Part shown: positions 53,205-61,362 of the stretch, in pieces | How the letters are laid out: every line of letters starts with the position of its first letter | Numbering within the stretch: the first letter of the stretch is position 1 | Source of the DNA: CAWCDJ01 sp963778675 | GTDB taxonomy: Bacteria > Acidobacteriota > Terriglobia > Bryobacterales > Bryobacteraceae | Direction: 5' to 3' | Assembly (NCBI GenBank): GCA_963778675.1 | Contig: CAVZVI010000011.1 | Span: 992,001 to 1,056,000, forward strand | DNA: 64,000 nucleotides | Notes under the pieces: generated by a model | Databases searched by the model: none | What the model saw: only the letters and a program-made list of their open reading frames with translations | Told to the model about the DNA's origin: nothing | Position numbers and translations under genes: made by a program

Positions 53205-53220
53205 CGCCTTACGGCGCTAC
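53201..53220. terminator. Hairpin covering the stop codons of two convergent genes
   Basis: GTAGCGCC/GGCGCTAC form an 8-bp perfect stem with a TTAC loop. The stem contains the fabD stop (TAG 53202-53204) and the complement of the stop of the minus-strand gene (53217-53219). There is no T run on either side, so it may act as a transcript-end hairpin more than a canonical terminator. Confidence 0.5.
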
Positions 53221-53525
53221 TTGCGCGGCACCGTGCCCAGAATCCGCGCGACCATCGGCTGCGACGCGAGCTCAAAGAACCCGTTGGCATCGGCTTCGAT
53301 CAATCGCGCGATTTCGGAGATGCGGGCAAAATACTCCAGCCGTTCCTGGAATTCGACTTGCGGGTTGGAAAAGCGTTGGATCAGGGTTTCCAAAAACCGT
53401 GCCTTCGTGCGCATGGTTTCCGCTATCTGCCCGCTGTTCTCTTCGAGAAACCGACTGGCCGTGGTTTCCGCGTTGCGCAATTCTTCCCTGCTCCACTTGC
53501 CATAGTGGCTTTGATCATCCGGCAT
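53217..53525 (-). CDS. Small helical protein of unknown function
   Basis: The 102-aa charged helical protein (WSREELRNAETTASRFLEEN, FQERLEYFARISEIARLIEA) has no signal or membrane segment and no recognised motif. Codon use is like its neighbours. It converges on fabD. Confidence 0.5.
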   Translation of the reverse strand: MPDDQSHYGKWSREELRNAETTASRFLEENSGQIAETMRTKARFLETLIQRFSNPQVEFQERLEYFARISEIARLIEADANGFFELASQPMVARILGTVPRK

Positions 53526-53764
53526 CCGGCTCTACCTCTACGCCAGCCTCTGCCGCGAGCCGCGAAACTTCAGCAAGAGTGGGAAGGAGCGCAACGGAGT
53601 TCCTGAAGTCGCTTTGGGGGTCTGGCCCGACACGAAAATTTGACTAACTCTGATGCCAGTGTACCCTAACGAACGTTTTTTTTCTACAATGTTGTGCGTG
53701 TAAATACTTTTCTCTGGTAACGTGAGAGGAAAGTGGGAATCCCCGGGAGGATCGAGAACGCGTT

Positions 53765-53986
53765 TTGAGCGGAGCTGACACGGACGTTATCGTGCGTTGT
53801 CCTGCTTGCGGAGGAAGGGATTTGCGCCCCTCTCATAACCGCGGCCTGCGCGATGCCATTATGGTCCATTTCCACCGAACTCCCTGCCGCTGCAGGGGTT
53901 GCGGGCACCGTTTCTATCGCCATGTGGAAGATGTCGAGGATGCCGGGGCCCAGGATTCCCCGGAACCCGGCAACCGGTCCACCTAA
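53765..53986 (+). CDS. Small zinc-ribbon protein
   Basis: The 73-aa protein has CPACGGRDLRPSHNRGLRD followed by PCRCRGCGHRFYRH, four to five cysteines in a zinc-ribbon arrangement. The TTG start follows GGGAGG at about 12 nt and is uncertain. Such proteins are often small regulators or membrane-associated ribbons in Acidobacteria; the function is unknown. Confidence 0.6.
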   Translation: MSGADTDVIVRCPACGGRDLRPSHNRGLRDAIMVHFHRTPCRCRGCGHRFYRHVEDVEDAGAQDSPEPGNRST

Positions 53987-54008
53987 AGCCCTCCCCAACG
54001 TCCAGTTC

Positions 54009-54314
54009 CTACTTGCGGCGGCTTCGGGACCTTTGGCGGCTATTGTGCACGGACCCGGCGCCGGCTCCCGCAATGCTGCCGATCGCCGCGCCTCGGCCCC
54101 CGCCCGCGATTGCCCCGATGGCAGCACCACCGGCTGCACCTGTACCGATGCGCCTTGCCGCCGTTCCGCGCCGGCGGCCGCGCGAGCGCGAGGTCGATTT
54201 GCTGGCGGTCTTGGTCTTCTTCGGCTGTGTGGCGGCCTGGCTCGGCACCGCCGCGGCTCCGAAGAGGAGCCCCGTCGATAGGATGGCTGTCGACAAACGA
54301 AAACGCTTTTGCAT
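54009..54314 (-). CDS. Small secreted glycine-zipper protein
   Basis: From the ATG at 54314 (AGGAGG at spacing 8) the 101-aa product has a signal (MQKRFRLSTAILSTGLLFGA), a Lys/Ser/Arg-rich segment (TKTASKSTSRSRGRRRG) and a glycine zipper GAAGGAAIGAIAGGGRGAAI, ending in basic residues. An ATG two codons upstream is too close to the Shine-Dalgarno. Glycine zippers pack in membranes or oligomers. The long frame upstream (to 54665) is not protein-like. Confidence 0.65.
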   Translation of the reverse strand: MQKRFRLSTAILSTGLLFGAAAVPSQAATQPKKTKTASKSTSRSRGRRRGTAARRIGTGAAGGAAIGAIAGGGRGAAIGSIAGAGAGSVHNSRQRSRSRRK

Positions 54315-54320
54315 ACCCAT

Positions 54321-54552
54321 ACCTCCTCTGTAGGGCTGCCGACCCCCTTCCACATTCCCGCCACCCTGATCAGGGCCAAACGGCCCGGTGACGGAAACAT
54401 ACTGTATGGATACTCCCCACATCCCTCCTAATGTGTTGATGATCGCCTTTCGAGCCGCAGCTTTATTATTTTTTCGCGTAACCTGTGCCGAAAAAAAATA
54501 GAAGACCTGCCGCTCGCGGCTAATCTCATTGCCGACAGGCTTATGGAGGACG
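54321..54552 (-). other. About 230-nt intergenic region, likely structured 5' UTR
   Basis: Between the glycine-zipper gene and the divergent phosphoesterase. On the minus strand it contains the hairpin GGGCC-GTTT-GGCCC directly followed by the palindrome CCTGATCAGG, then GGGGGTCGGCAGCCC near the ribosome-binding site. An eight-T run lies upstream. I could not match it to a riboswitch class. Confidence 0.35.
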
Positions 54553-56307
54553 ATGGCGGTCTCACGCATTTGGAATTTGCGGCGCGGTGATAGCGACGAT
54601 AACCGTACGAGCCCGTACGGACGCGGAATGCGGAGCGTCGTCTTATCGGCAGCGCTGGAATTCAACTACCTGAGGGCCTCGATCGGTTTTCTGGTTCTGA
54701 TCGTCGGGCCTGCCCTGCTGGTGGGAATCGTTCCCTCAGTTGCGGTCAGTTACGGCCGGTTGAAATTCCATGCGGCGACACTGGCCGGGAGCAGGCCAAT
54801 CGTCGCGCTCGTCTTGTTGGCGCTCATGGTGGCGGCAGCTCTCAAATTCGGCCGGCCGTTGGTGGCGAGAGCGATCGACAACTTCTGGCATCTCCATTAC
54901 ACACTCGTCCTGCCGATGTTCGTTACGCTCCGTGAGTTCCTGCGCTATGCGGCAGAACGGTTTCCCAGCCGTGCGCTCACTCCGCAAGAGGTCCACCGCA
55001 GACGCCAGTCCGGCACCGTCCTCGCGGCGGTTCTGCTCGTCTTCGGAGGGATCGCCCTCGCGATGACCGTTGAGTTCTCGACGGGCTTCCACCTGGTCGA
55101 TTTCGAGCGCATCCGGCCGTGGGCCGCGGCCAGAGCGGCGTTGGGCAATGCCGCGGTGGTCCTTGGCCTGTCTACAGCCGCCGAGAGCCTATATTGGCTG
55201 GTGAGGGAACTCTCGATCAACAGCCAGGTTTTCGACTGGGCGCCAGGCCGGCCGACGCCGCAGATGTCCACCGCGCGTGTGGCGCATCTGTCGGACCTGC
55301 ACGTGGTGGGCGAGCGCTACGGCTATCGCATGGAGGCCGGTACGCACGGCCCGCGAGGCAACCGGTGCATTCGCACCGCACTGCGCAGGCTTGCCGCGAT
55401 ACACGCGGCATCCCCCGTGGATCGGATCCTGGTAACCGGCGACATCACCGATGCCGGGCTGCGATCCGAGTGGGCCGAGTTTCTCGACCTCCTTCGAAGT
55501 CATCCCGAGTTGCGAGCGCGCCTGTCGTTCGTGCCCGGCAACCACGATGTCAACATCGTCGACCGAACCAACCCCGGGCGGCCCGATTTGCCCTGGAGCA
55601 CGGGTCAATCGCTTCGCAAGCTCCGCGTCGTTCTGGCTCTGGACGCGATCCAAGGCGATCGGAGCTACCTGGTCGACCGCATATCCGGTGCGCCAGGACC
55701 TTCTCTCAAAGACTACCTGCGCGAGGGTGAACGGGCGGAGCGGCTACGGGCGCTGGCTGAGCGCGGTACGGTGCGCGGGCGATTCGAGATGGCAAAGGTC
55801 TGGGACGCAGTCTTCCCCTTGGTCGAACCCGCCGGGATTCATGGATATGGGGTCATCCTGCTCAATTCCAATGCCCGCAGCCACTTCTCGCTCACCAACG
55901 CGATCGGCGTCGTAAGCCGCTCGCAACTGAGCGCGCTCAGATCAATCCTCAACCATTCTCCCGGGCGGCCCTGGGTGATTCTGCTCCATCACCAGGTCGT
56001 GGAGTATCCGCTGGCTTCGATCAGCCTTAGCGACCGTATCGGCCTCGCGCTGGTCAATGCTCCGGACGTTCTGGCGGCGATTGCGCCGCATGCCTCGCGG
56101 GTCCTGGTCCTCCACGGCCACAGGCACAGAGACTGGGTCGGGATCTGCAGCGAAGTCGTGCTCTGCTCGGCGCCATCCGCGGCTCTGAGATCCGACGGCG
56201 GTGAGCATCCGGGGAGCTTCCACGTTCACCAACTCGCCTTCGGCACGGACGGAGGCGTTCAACTCAGCGGGACGGAACGCGTGTGGGCCGGTCACCCAGG
56301 CCGCTAA
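54553..56307 (+). CDS. Membrane-anchored calcineurin-like metallophosphoesterase
   Basis: The ATG at 54553 follows GGAGG. The 584-aa protein has about four to five hydrophobic segments in the first ~220 residues and then a metallophosphoesterase domain: VAHLSDLHVVGE (D-x-H), LVTGDITDAG (GD), SFVPGNHDVNIV (GNHD), LLHHQVVEY and VLHGHRHRDW (GHxH). All metal ligands are present. A soluble insert rich in Arg/Glu separates the third and fourth motifs. The substrate is unknown. Its end overlaps the convergent dCMP deaminase gene by 4 nt. Confidence 0.8.
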   Translation: MAVSRIWNLRRGDSDDNRTSPYGRGMRSVVLSAALEFNYLRASIGFLVLIVGPALLVGIVPSVAVSYGRLKFHAATLAGSRPIVALVLLALMVAAALKFGRPLVARAIDNFWHLHYTLVLPMFVTLREFLRYAAERFPSRALTPQEVHRRRQSGTVLAAVLLVFGGIALAMTVEFSTGFHLVDFERIRPWAAARAALGNAAVVLGLSTAAESLYWLVRELSINSQVFDWAPGRPTPQMSTARVAHLSDLHVVGERYGYRMEAGTHGPRGNRCIRTALRRLAAIHAASPVDRILVTGDITDAGLRSEWAEFLDLLRSHPELRARLSFVPGNHDVNIVDRTNPGRPDLPWSTGQSLRKLRVVLALDAIQGDRSYLVDRISGAPGPSLKDYLREGERAERLRALAERGTVRGRFEMAKVWDAVFPLVEPAGIHGYGVILLNSNARSHFSLTNAIGVVSRSQLSALRSILNHSPGRPWVILLHHQVVEYPLASISLSDRIGLALVNAPDVLAAIAPHASRVLVLHGHRHRDWVGICSEVVLCSAPSAALRSDGGEHPGSFHVHQLAFGTDGGVQLSGTERVWAGHPGR

Positions 56308-56756
56308 ACCCGCCTCACCCGAATCTTGGCTTCCTCGAACAGCACCTCCACCATGTGGAAGTGCTCATCGTAGTAGGCGCTGGAGTACTGGGCCATGCGC
56401 TCGCAGGAGACCACGACTTCGACGATCCCCGCCTGCACGATGGCCCGGGCGCAATCCATGCACGGCATGATCTCGACAAAGATCGTGCAGCCCTCGGTGG
56501 CCGTCCCGGCGCGGGCCGCGTTGCAGATCGCGTTTCGCTCGGCGTGTTCGATCCAGAGATACTTCGTGGGCCGCACCAGCCGCTCGGGCACGTCGTCCCG
56601 AATTCCGCGAGGGAAGGAGTTGTAACCCGTGGAGCGGATCTCCCGGTTGGGACCGATAATTACGCAGCCCACCTGCGTATTCGGGTCCTTGCTTCGCGTG
56701 GCAACTACTTTGCAGATGTCGAGATAATACTGGTCCCAGGAAGGAATGCTCCGCAT
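56304..56756 (-). CDS. dCMP deaminase-family protein (ComEB-like)
   Basis: The 150-aa zinc deaminase has DPNTQVGCVIIGPNREIRST, the HAERNAICNA motif (His, catalytic Glu) and PCMDCARAIVQAGI (two Cys ligands). It would convert dCMP to dUMP for dTMP synthesis. The gene is divergent from the S9 peptidase. Confidence 0.9.
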   Translation of the reverse strand: MRSIPSWDQYYLDICKVVATRSKDPNTQVGCVIIGPNREIRSTGYNSFPRGIRDDVPERLVRPTKYLWIEHAERNAICNAARAGTATEGCTIFVEIMPCMDCARAIVQAGIVEVVVSCERMAQYSSAYYDEHFHMVEVLFEEAKIRVRRV

Positions 56757-56804
56757 GGTTCTACCAACTGTAGCAAAGTTGCGCCAACGTCTATAATGTG
56801 CGGC

Positions 56805-58793
56805 ATGACGTGCAAAATCCTCGGTCCCCTTCTACTGGCGGCGGTGGCGGCGGCCGCCTCGGTCCCCGGCATTGACCAGTCCCTCGGCATGCAGTCCGTC
56901 TCCGGCGCTCAGATCTCGCCCGACGGCCGCTACGTGGCGTACACGGTTCAGCAGACCAACTGGGAGGACGACGAGTTCACGCAGCAGATCTGGATCGCCA
57001 TCCCGGACACCGGCGAGCGCTACCAGTTGACCGGCGGCAAGAAGTCGAGCAGCGGACCACGGTGGTCAGCCGACTCGCGGCGCATCGCCTTTATCTCCGA
57101 CCGCGGCGGGAAGCGCCAGATTTACATCATCTCCCCGCGGGGCGGCGAAGCGTCGCAACTCACCAACGAGGAGAATGGCGTGAGCGCGCTGGCGTGGTCG
57201 CCCGACGGACGCTCGATTGTCTTCGCCTCAACCGGCGCCGAATCCAAAGCCAGGAAAGACCGCAAGGAAAAGTACGGCGACTTCGAGATCGTCTCCGGCG
57301 ATTACACCATGACTCGCCTGTGGCAGGTCGAGATTCCCGCCGAGTTCCCGGCCGACCTGAAAAAGCTCCCCAAGCCCGAGCCCCTGACCTCCGGCAGCGA
57401 GTTCAGCGCCGGTGCGTTCGCCTGGTCGCCCGATGGAAAGCACATAGCTTTCAGCGCGACCCGCGACCCGGATCTCGGTTCCCAGGATACCGAGCAAATC
57501 TACCTGCTCGACCTCTCGGACCATCACGTGCGCAAACTGCTCGATGGCGGCGGCCCCAACGGCAACCCGAAATGGTCGCCCGACAGCAGGCAGATCGCGT
57601 ATGAGACCTCCGCCGGAAACCCGTCCTTCTACTACACCAACCGCCGCATCGCGGTGATCCCGGCCGAGGGCGGCACCCCCCGTATCCTCACCGAGGCCTT
57701 CGACGAAGATACGAACCTGATCGACTGGGGGCCGGACGGCATCTACTTCGGCGCCGCCCAGAAGACGTACGCCCACGTCTTTCGGCTCGACCCGGCAACG
57801 CACGCCATCCGCCGTATCAGTGGTCCGGACCGCTTCCTGCTCGCGGGGGCATCCTTTACAAAAGATCACCGCACGCTGGCCGCCACCGGCGCAGGGCCGA
57901 ATGAATTTACGGAAGTGCTGGTCTCTCCGGTAGCGGACTTCCACCCGCGCTACCTGACCACGGTGAGCGCGCAATACAAGGAGTTTCGACTGGCGACCCG
58001 CGAGGTCATCCAATGGAAGTCGGCCGACGGCACGGAGATCGAAGGCATCCTGGTCAAGCCCGCCGATTACGATGCCTCGCGAAAGTACCCGCTGCTGGTG
58101 GTGATCCACGGCGGCCCGACCGGTGTCGATACGCCGGTCCGCTCTCCGGACCGCTACTATCCCGTGGAGCGCTTCGCCGCCAAGGGCGCCCTCATCCTCA
58201 AGCCGAACTATCGCGGCTCGGCCGGCTACGGCGAGAAGTTCCGTTCGCTCAATGTACGCAACCTGGGGGTCGGGGACTACGAAGACGTGATCTCCGGCGT
58301 GGACTACCTGATCGCGAAGGGAATCGTCGACAAGGACCGCGTAGGCGCCATGGGCTGGAGCGAGGGCGGCTACATCTCGGCGTTCATCACCTGTTACAGC
58401 GACCGGTTCAAGGCCGTTTCAGTCGGGGCCGGCATCTCGGACTGGATGACATATTACGTGAATACCGATATCCACCCTTTCACGCGGCAATACCTGAAGG
58501 CGACACCCTGGGAGGATCCGGAGATCTACCGCAAGACTTCACCCATCACCTATGTAAACCGCGCCCGCACGCCCACACTGATCCAGCACGGCGACCAGGA
58601 TAAACGCGTTCCGCCGCCCAATTCGTTCGAACTCTACCAGGCCCTGAAGGATCGCGGCATCCCTGTCAAACTTATTCTCTACAAAGGTTTCGGCCACCCC
58701 ATCAACAAGCCCAAGCAGCAGCGCGCGGTGATGGAGCACAACTACGAGTGGTTCAGCCGCTACATCTGGGGAGAACAGGTGGAACCCAAGTAA
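56805..58793 (+). CDS. Secreted S9-family prolyl oligopeptidase/acylaminoacyl peptidase
   Basis: The 662-aa protein has a signal peptide (GPLLLAAVAAAAS), a seven-bladed propeller of WSPDGR-type repeats (ISPDGRYVAYTV, WSADSRRIAFIS, WSPDGRSIVFAS, WSPDGKHIAFSA, WSPDSRQIAYET) and an alpha/beta hydrolase domain with the Ser in GAMGWSEGGYISA, Asp in HGDQDKRVPP and His in GFGHPINKP. TATAAT (56792-56797) ends 7 nt before the ATG, so the mRNA may be leaderless. It degrades exogenous peptides. Confidence 0.9.
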   Translation: MTCKILGPLLLAAVAAAASVPGIDQSLGMQSVSGAQISPDGRYVAYTVQQTNWEDDEFTQQIWIAIPDTGERYQLTGGKKSSSGPRWSADSRRIAFISDRGGKRQIYIISPRGGEASQLTNEENGVSALAWSPDGRSIVFASTGAESKARKDRKEKYGDFEIVSGDYTMTRLWQVEIPAEFPADLKKLPKPEPLTSGSEFSAGAFAWSPDGKHIAFSATRDPDLGSQDTEQIYLLDLSDHHVRKLLDGGGPNGNPKWSPDSRQIAYETSAGNPSFYYTNRRIAVIPAEGGTPRILTEAFDEDTNLIDWGPDGIYFGAAQKTYAHVFRLDPATHAIRRISGPDRFLLAGASFTKDHRTLAATGAGPNEFTEVLVSPVADFHPRYLTTVSAQYKEFRLATREVIQWKSADGTEIEGILVKPADYDASRKYPLLVVIHGGPTGVDTPVRSPDRYYPVERFAAKGALILKPNYRGSAGYGEKFRSLNVRNLGVGDYEDVISGVDYLIAKGIVDKDRVGAMGWSEGGYISAFITCYSDRFKAVSVGAGISDWMTYYVNTDIHPFTRQYLKATPWEDPEIYRKTSPITYVNRARTPTLIQHGDQDKRVPPPNSFELYQALKDRGIPVKLILYKGFGHPINKPKQQRAVMEHNYEWFSRYIWGEQVEPK

Positions 58794-58859
58794 CCCGCGT
58801 CACATGCTTCTCCGTCTTCGCGGAGCCCCACGCATCCGCAGTGAATGAGGAGAAACACT

Positions 58860-59423
58860 GTGGCACCTGATTCGTCCGCGGGGGGTAACCTCCGACTCTT
58901 CATGCGGCACTGGTGGACCCTGCTTCTGCGGGGCCTCATCGCGATCGCGTTCGGTCTGCTGGCATTCACGTGGCCGGGATTGACCGCCCGGGTCCTGGTC
59001 GTGATGTTCGGATTTTATGCGCTTTCGGACGGAATATTCTGCCTGGTCAGCGCGACCGGCAGCGGACGCGACGACCGCTGGCTGCTGGTGCTGGAAGGCG
59101 TCGTCGGCATCTGGGCCGGCCTGGTCATGCTGCGTTCGCCGTCGCTCACCGCGGTGGTCCTCATATTCCTCATGTCGATTTGGGCGATGGCCACCGGGGT
59201 TCTGCGGCTGGCCGCGGCCTTCCGCTTGCGACGGGAGATTCCGGGAGAATTCTGGCTCGCTTTCAGCGGCATACTGGGAGTGCTCTTCGCACTACTGCTG
59301 ATGTTCCGCCCCGCCATCGGCGCGCTCAGCGTGGTGTGGATCATCGGCGCGTTCGCCCTGGCCTTCGGCCTCACCGAGATTGTGCTGGGCGTGGAGTTGC
59401 GCAGACTTCAGCACGCCCACTAG
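58860..59423 (+). CDS. HdeD-family (DUF308) membrane protein
   Basis: The GTG start at 58860 follows AGGAG at spacing 7 and gives 187 aa with six membrane spans. RGLIAIAFGLLAFTWPGLTA and GVVGIWAGLVMLRSP are the repeated hairpin units of the HdeD family, linked in E. coli to acid resistance. An ATG at 58845 in the same frame lies upstream of the ribosome-binding site. Confidence 0.82.
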   Translation: MAPDSSAGGNLRLFMRHWWTLLLRGLIAIAFGLLAFTWPGLTARVLVVMFGFYALSDGIFCLVSATGSGRDDRWLLVLEGVVGIWAGLVMLRSPSLTAVVLIFLMSIWAMATGVLRLAAAFRLRREIPGEFWLAFSGILGVLFALLLMFRPAIGALSVVWIIGAFALAFGLTEIVLGVELRRLQHAH

Positions 59424-59428
59424 CGGCG

Positions 59429-60154
59429 CTAGACGCCGGCGGCGCGCCCGCGGACCTTCCTGCTCAAGCGGGCGATCGCGTCCATCATGCCCTTGCGCGC
59501 CTCGGCAAAGCCTTTCACGTCGACGGCTTTGGATTTCAGGTAGTCGAGGACGATCGCTTCGGCTTTCACGAACTCGGCCGCCGCCCCGGCCACTTCGCTT
59601 GCGATCTCGGGCGGAATCGTCGTCACGCCGTTGGCATCGGCATGGAGCAGGTCGCCAGGGCGGATCGTCACACCGCCCACCCGCACCGTGCCGTGCACCT
59701 CCACGGTATGGCTGTGGCCGTGGGAACAGATGGCCCCATTGCTGAAGGTAGGAAACCCGATGCGGCGCACCTGGTCGAGGTCGCGGGCGGGCCCGCTGGT
59801 CACCAGGCCCGCCGCGCCGAACGCTTGATACGTCGTGCACATGATCTCGCCGAAGGTCGCGGCGACGGCGGGGTCGTCCAGATCCTGATAGACGACTACG
59901 GCCGGACCAGGCAGCTCGGCGAAGCGCGCGACCTGTTGTTCGAGCGAGCTGTAGACGTCGCCTTCGCTTCGCGGCTGCTCGCAGCGCATCGTGGCGGTCG
60001 AAGCGTACCCCACCATGGGCGGCATTTCCGGGAAGCAGGCGCGAATGCGCCCGTCCATATACCCGGCGTTGCGCGGGCGTACCTCAAAAAGCTCAATGGT
60101 GTTGCAGATGGTCGGCGTGTCGAATTGCGCGAGGAGCTTCAGGTCGGTGGCCAT
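59429..60154 (-). CDS. RraA-like / HMG aldolase-family protein
   Basis: The 241-aa protein has GEIMCTTYQAFGAAGLVTSG and the family signature ARDLDQVRRIGFPTFSNG, followed by VRPGDLLHADANGV-type residues (IRPGDLLHADANGVTTIP). Members include RraA (RNase E inhibitor) and 4-hydroxy-4-methyl-2-oxoglutarate aldolases acting on aromatic breakdown products. It lies 7 nt after hmgA on the same strand, which favours a catabolic role (inference). Confidence 0.8.
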   Translation of the reverse strand: MATDLKLLAQFDTPTICNTIELFEVRPRNAGYMDGRIRACFPEMPPMVGYASTATMRCEQPRSEGDVYSSLEQQVARFAELPGPAVVVYQDLDDPAVAATFGEIMCTTYQAFGAAGLVTSGPARDLDQVRRIGFPTFSNGAICSHGHSHTVEVHGTVRVGGVTIRPGDLLHADANGVTTIPPEIASEVAGAAAEFVKAEAIVLDYLKSKAVDVKGFAEARKGMMDAIARLSRKVRGRAAGV

Positions 60155-60161
60155 GAAGCTT

Positions 60162-61280
60162 CTATTTTACCGGCTCCGGCTGCTTCTCCATCCAACTGGT
60201 CCAGTATTCTTTCCACTCCACCTGTTCTCCCGCCGGCAGCACGTGCATGGGGTTGAGGCCGTCGAGCATGACGGCGTACTCGTCGGTCTGCGTCTTTTTG
60301 CCCTGGTTGGCCAGCGCCTTGGGGTGCGGCCCGTGGTGGATGCCGCGCGGGTGCAGCGTGGCATAGCCCGGCTTGATGTTGTCTTTGCTGAAGAAATCGC
60401 CGTCGTGATAGAAAATGAACTCATCGTAATCGGTGTTGCGGTGGAAGAACGGCACGCGCAGCGCCTCGGCATCCTGCTCGAGCGGGCGCGGTAGAAAGCT
60501 GCATACCACAGCGCCTTCGGTGAGGAACGTAGTATGGGCGCTCGGAGGTAGGTGCGCGCGGTGGCTCATGATCGGCCGGATGTCGCGCATGTTGATCTTC
60601 CACACCGTAAGATCGCCCTTCCAGCCCACCACGTCGATCGGGTTGAACGGGTACACCACCTTCGAGATTTCATCCTCCACCTTGATCCGGACCTCCCATT
60701 CGCGATCGTCGTTCAGGTTCGGCCGCGGCTCAGGCGTAGTGATCACGCCGGGATCGTACAGGGCGTGGTGGCCGATCAGGCCCTTGTCCGGCTGATCGAA
60801 CTCGGTACGCGATTGAATGATCAGGAAGAAATTGTCGTCCGTCTCGGGAATCAGCCGGTAGGTCACGGCCCTCGGCATCACCAGGTAGTCGCCCGGCTCG
60901 AACATCAGCGGCCCGAAATCGGTTTCGATGGTTCCGCGGCCGCGATGCACGAAGATCAGCTCGTCGCCATCCGCATTCCGGTAATAGAACGGCATGGGCT
61001 CGGAGCGCCGCGAAACGTAGAGCGTCACGTCCCGGTTGCCGAGGAAGGCCGCCGGCATGCCTTCCGGATCATGGAGATCGGTGGGCGCGAGGCGATTCAG
61101 ATCGAACAGGTGCGGCCGCAGTTTGCCCTCAAAGCGGATCCAGCCGGTCGGCGGGTGCGCATGATAGAGGTGCGTGCTCTTACCGTAGAACCCTTTGCGG
61201 CCGTGCTCCTCTTCGTACGTGCCTGTCGGAATCCCCACATGCGCCTGCGGCGCGAATTTCCCCTTCTTGAGCGGGTACAT
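60162..61280 (-). CDS. hmgA: Homogentisate 1,2-dioxygenase
   Basis: HmgA opens the ring of homogentisate to maleylacetoacetate. The 372-aa cupin protein has DGDELIFVHRGRGTIETDFG, VYPFNPIDVVGWKGDLTVWK, the iron-ligand region FFHRNTDYDEFIFYHDGDFF and LHPRGIHHGPHP with the remaining His. The ATG at 61280 is set by AGGAGG at spacing 4; an open frame upstream to 61655 is rejected. It is shorter than the classic ~430-aa enzyme. HPPD, which makes its substrate, is at 24-25 kb. Confidence 0.88.
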   Translation of the reverse strand: MYPLKKGKFAPQAHVGIPTGTYEEEHGRKGFYGKSTHLYHAHPPTGWIRFEGKLRPHLFDLNRLAPTDLHDPEGMPAAFLGNRDVTLYVSRRSEPMPFYYRNADGDELIFVHRGRGTIETDFGPLMFEPGDYLVMPRAVTYRLIPETDDNFFLIIQSRTEFDQPDKGLIGHHALYDPGVITTPEPRPNLNDDREWEVRIKVEDEISKVVYPFNPIDVVGWKGDLTVWKINMRDIRPIMSHRAHLPPSAHTTFLTEGAVVCSFLPRPLEQDAEALRVPFFHRNTDYDEFIFYHDGDFFSKDNIKPGYATLHPRGIHHGPHPKALANQGKKTQTDEYAVMLDGLNPMHVLPAGEQVEWKEYWTSWMEKQPEPVK

Positions 61281-61362
61281 ATGCCCTCCTGTAGACAGGA
61301 TACCCACTTTAGGGTGGGTCGGACCCCGATTCCGCGCGGAAAACCGGAGATAATGCGAGTCT

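Noticed and set aside
54321..54540. c-di-GMP or other known riboswitch upstream of the glycine-zipper gene
   Set aside because: I compared it from memory with common classes and found no conserved core; left as an unassigned leader.
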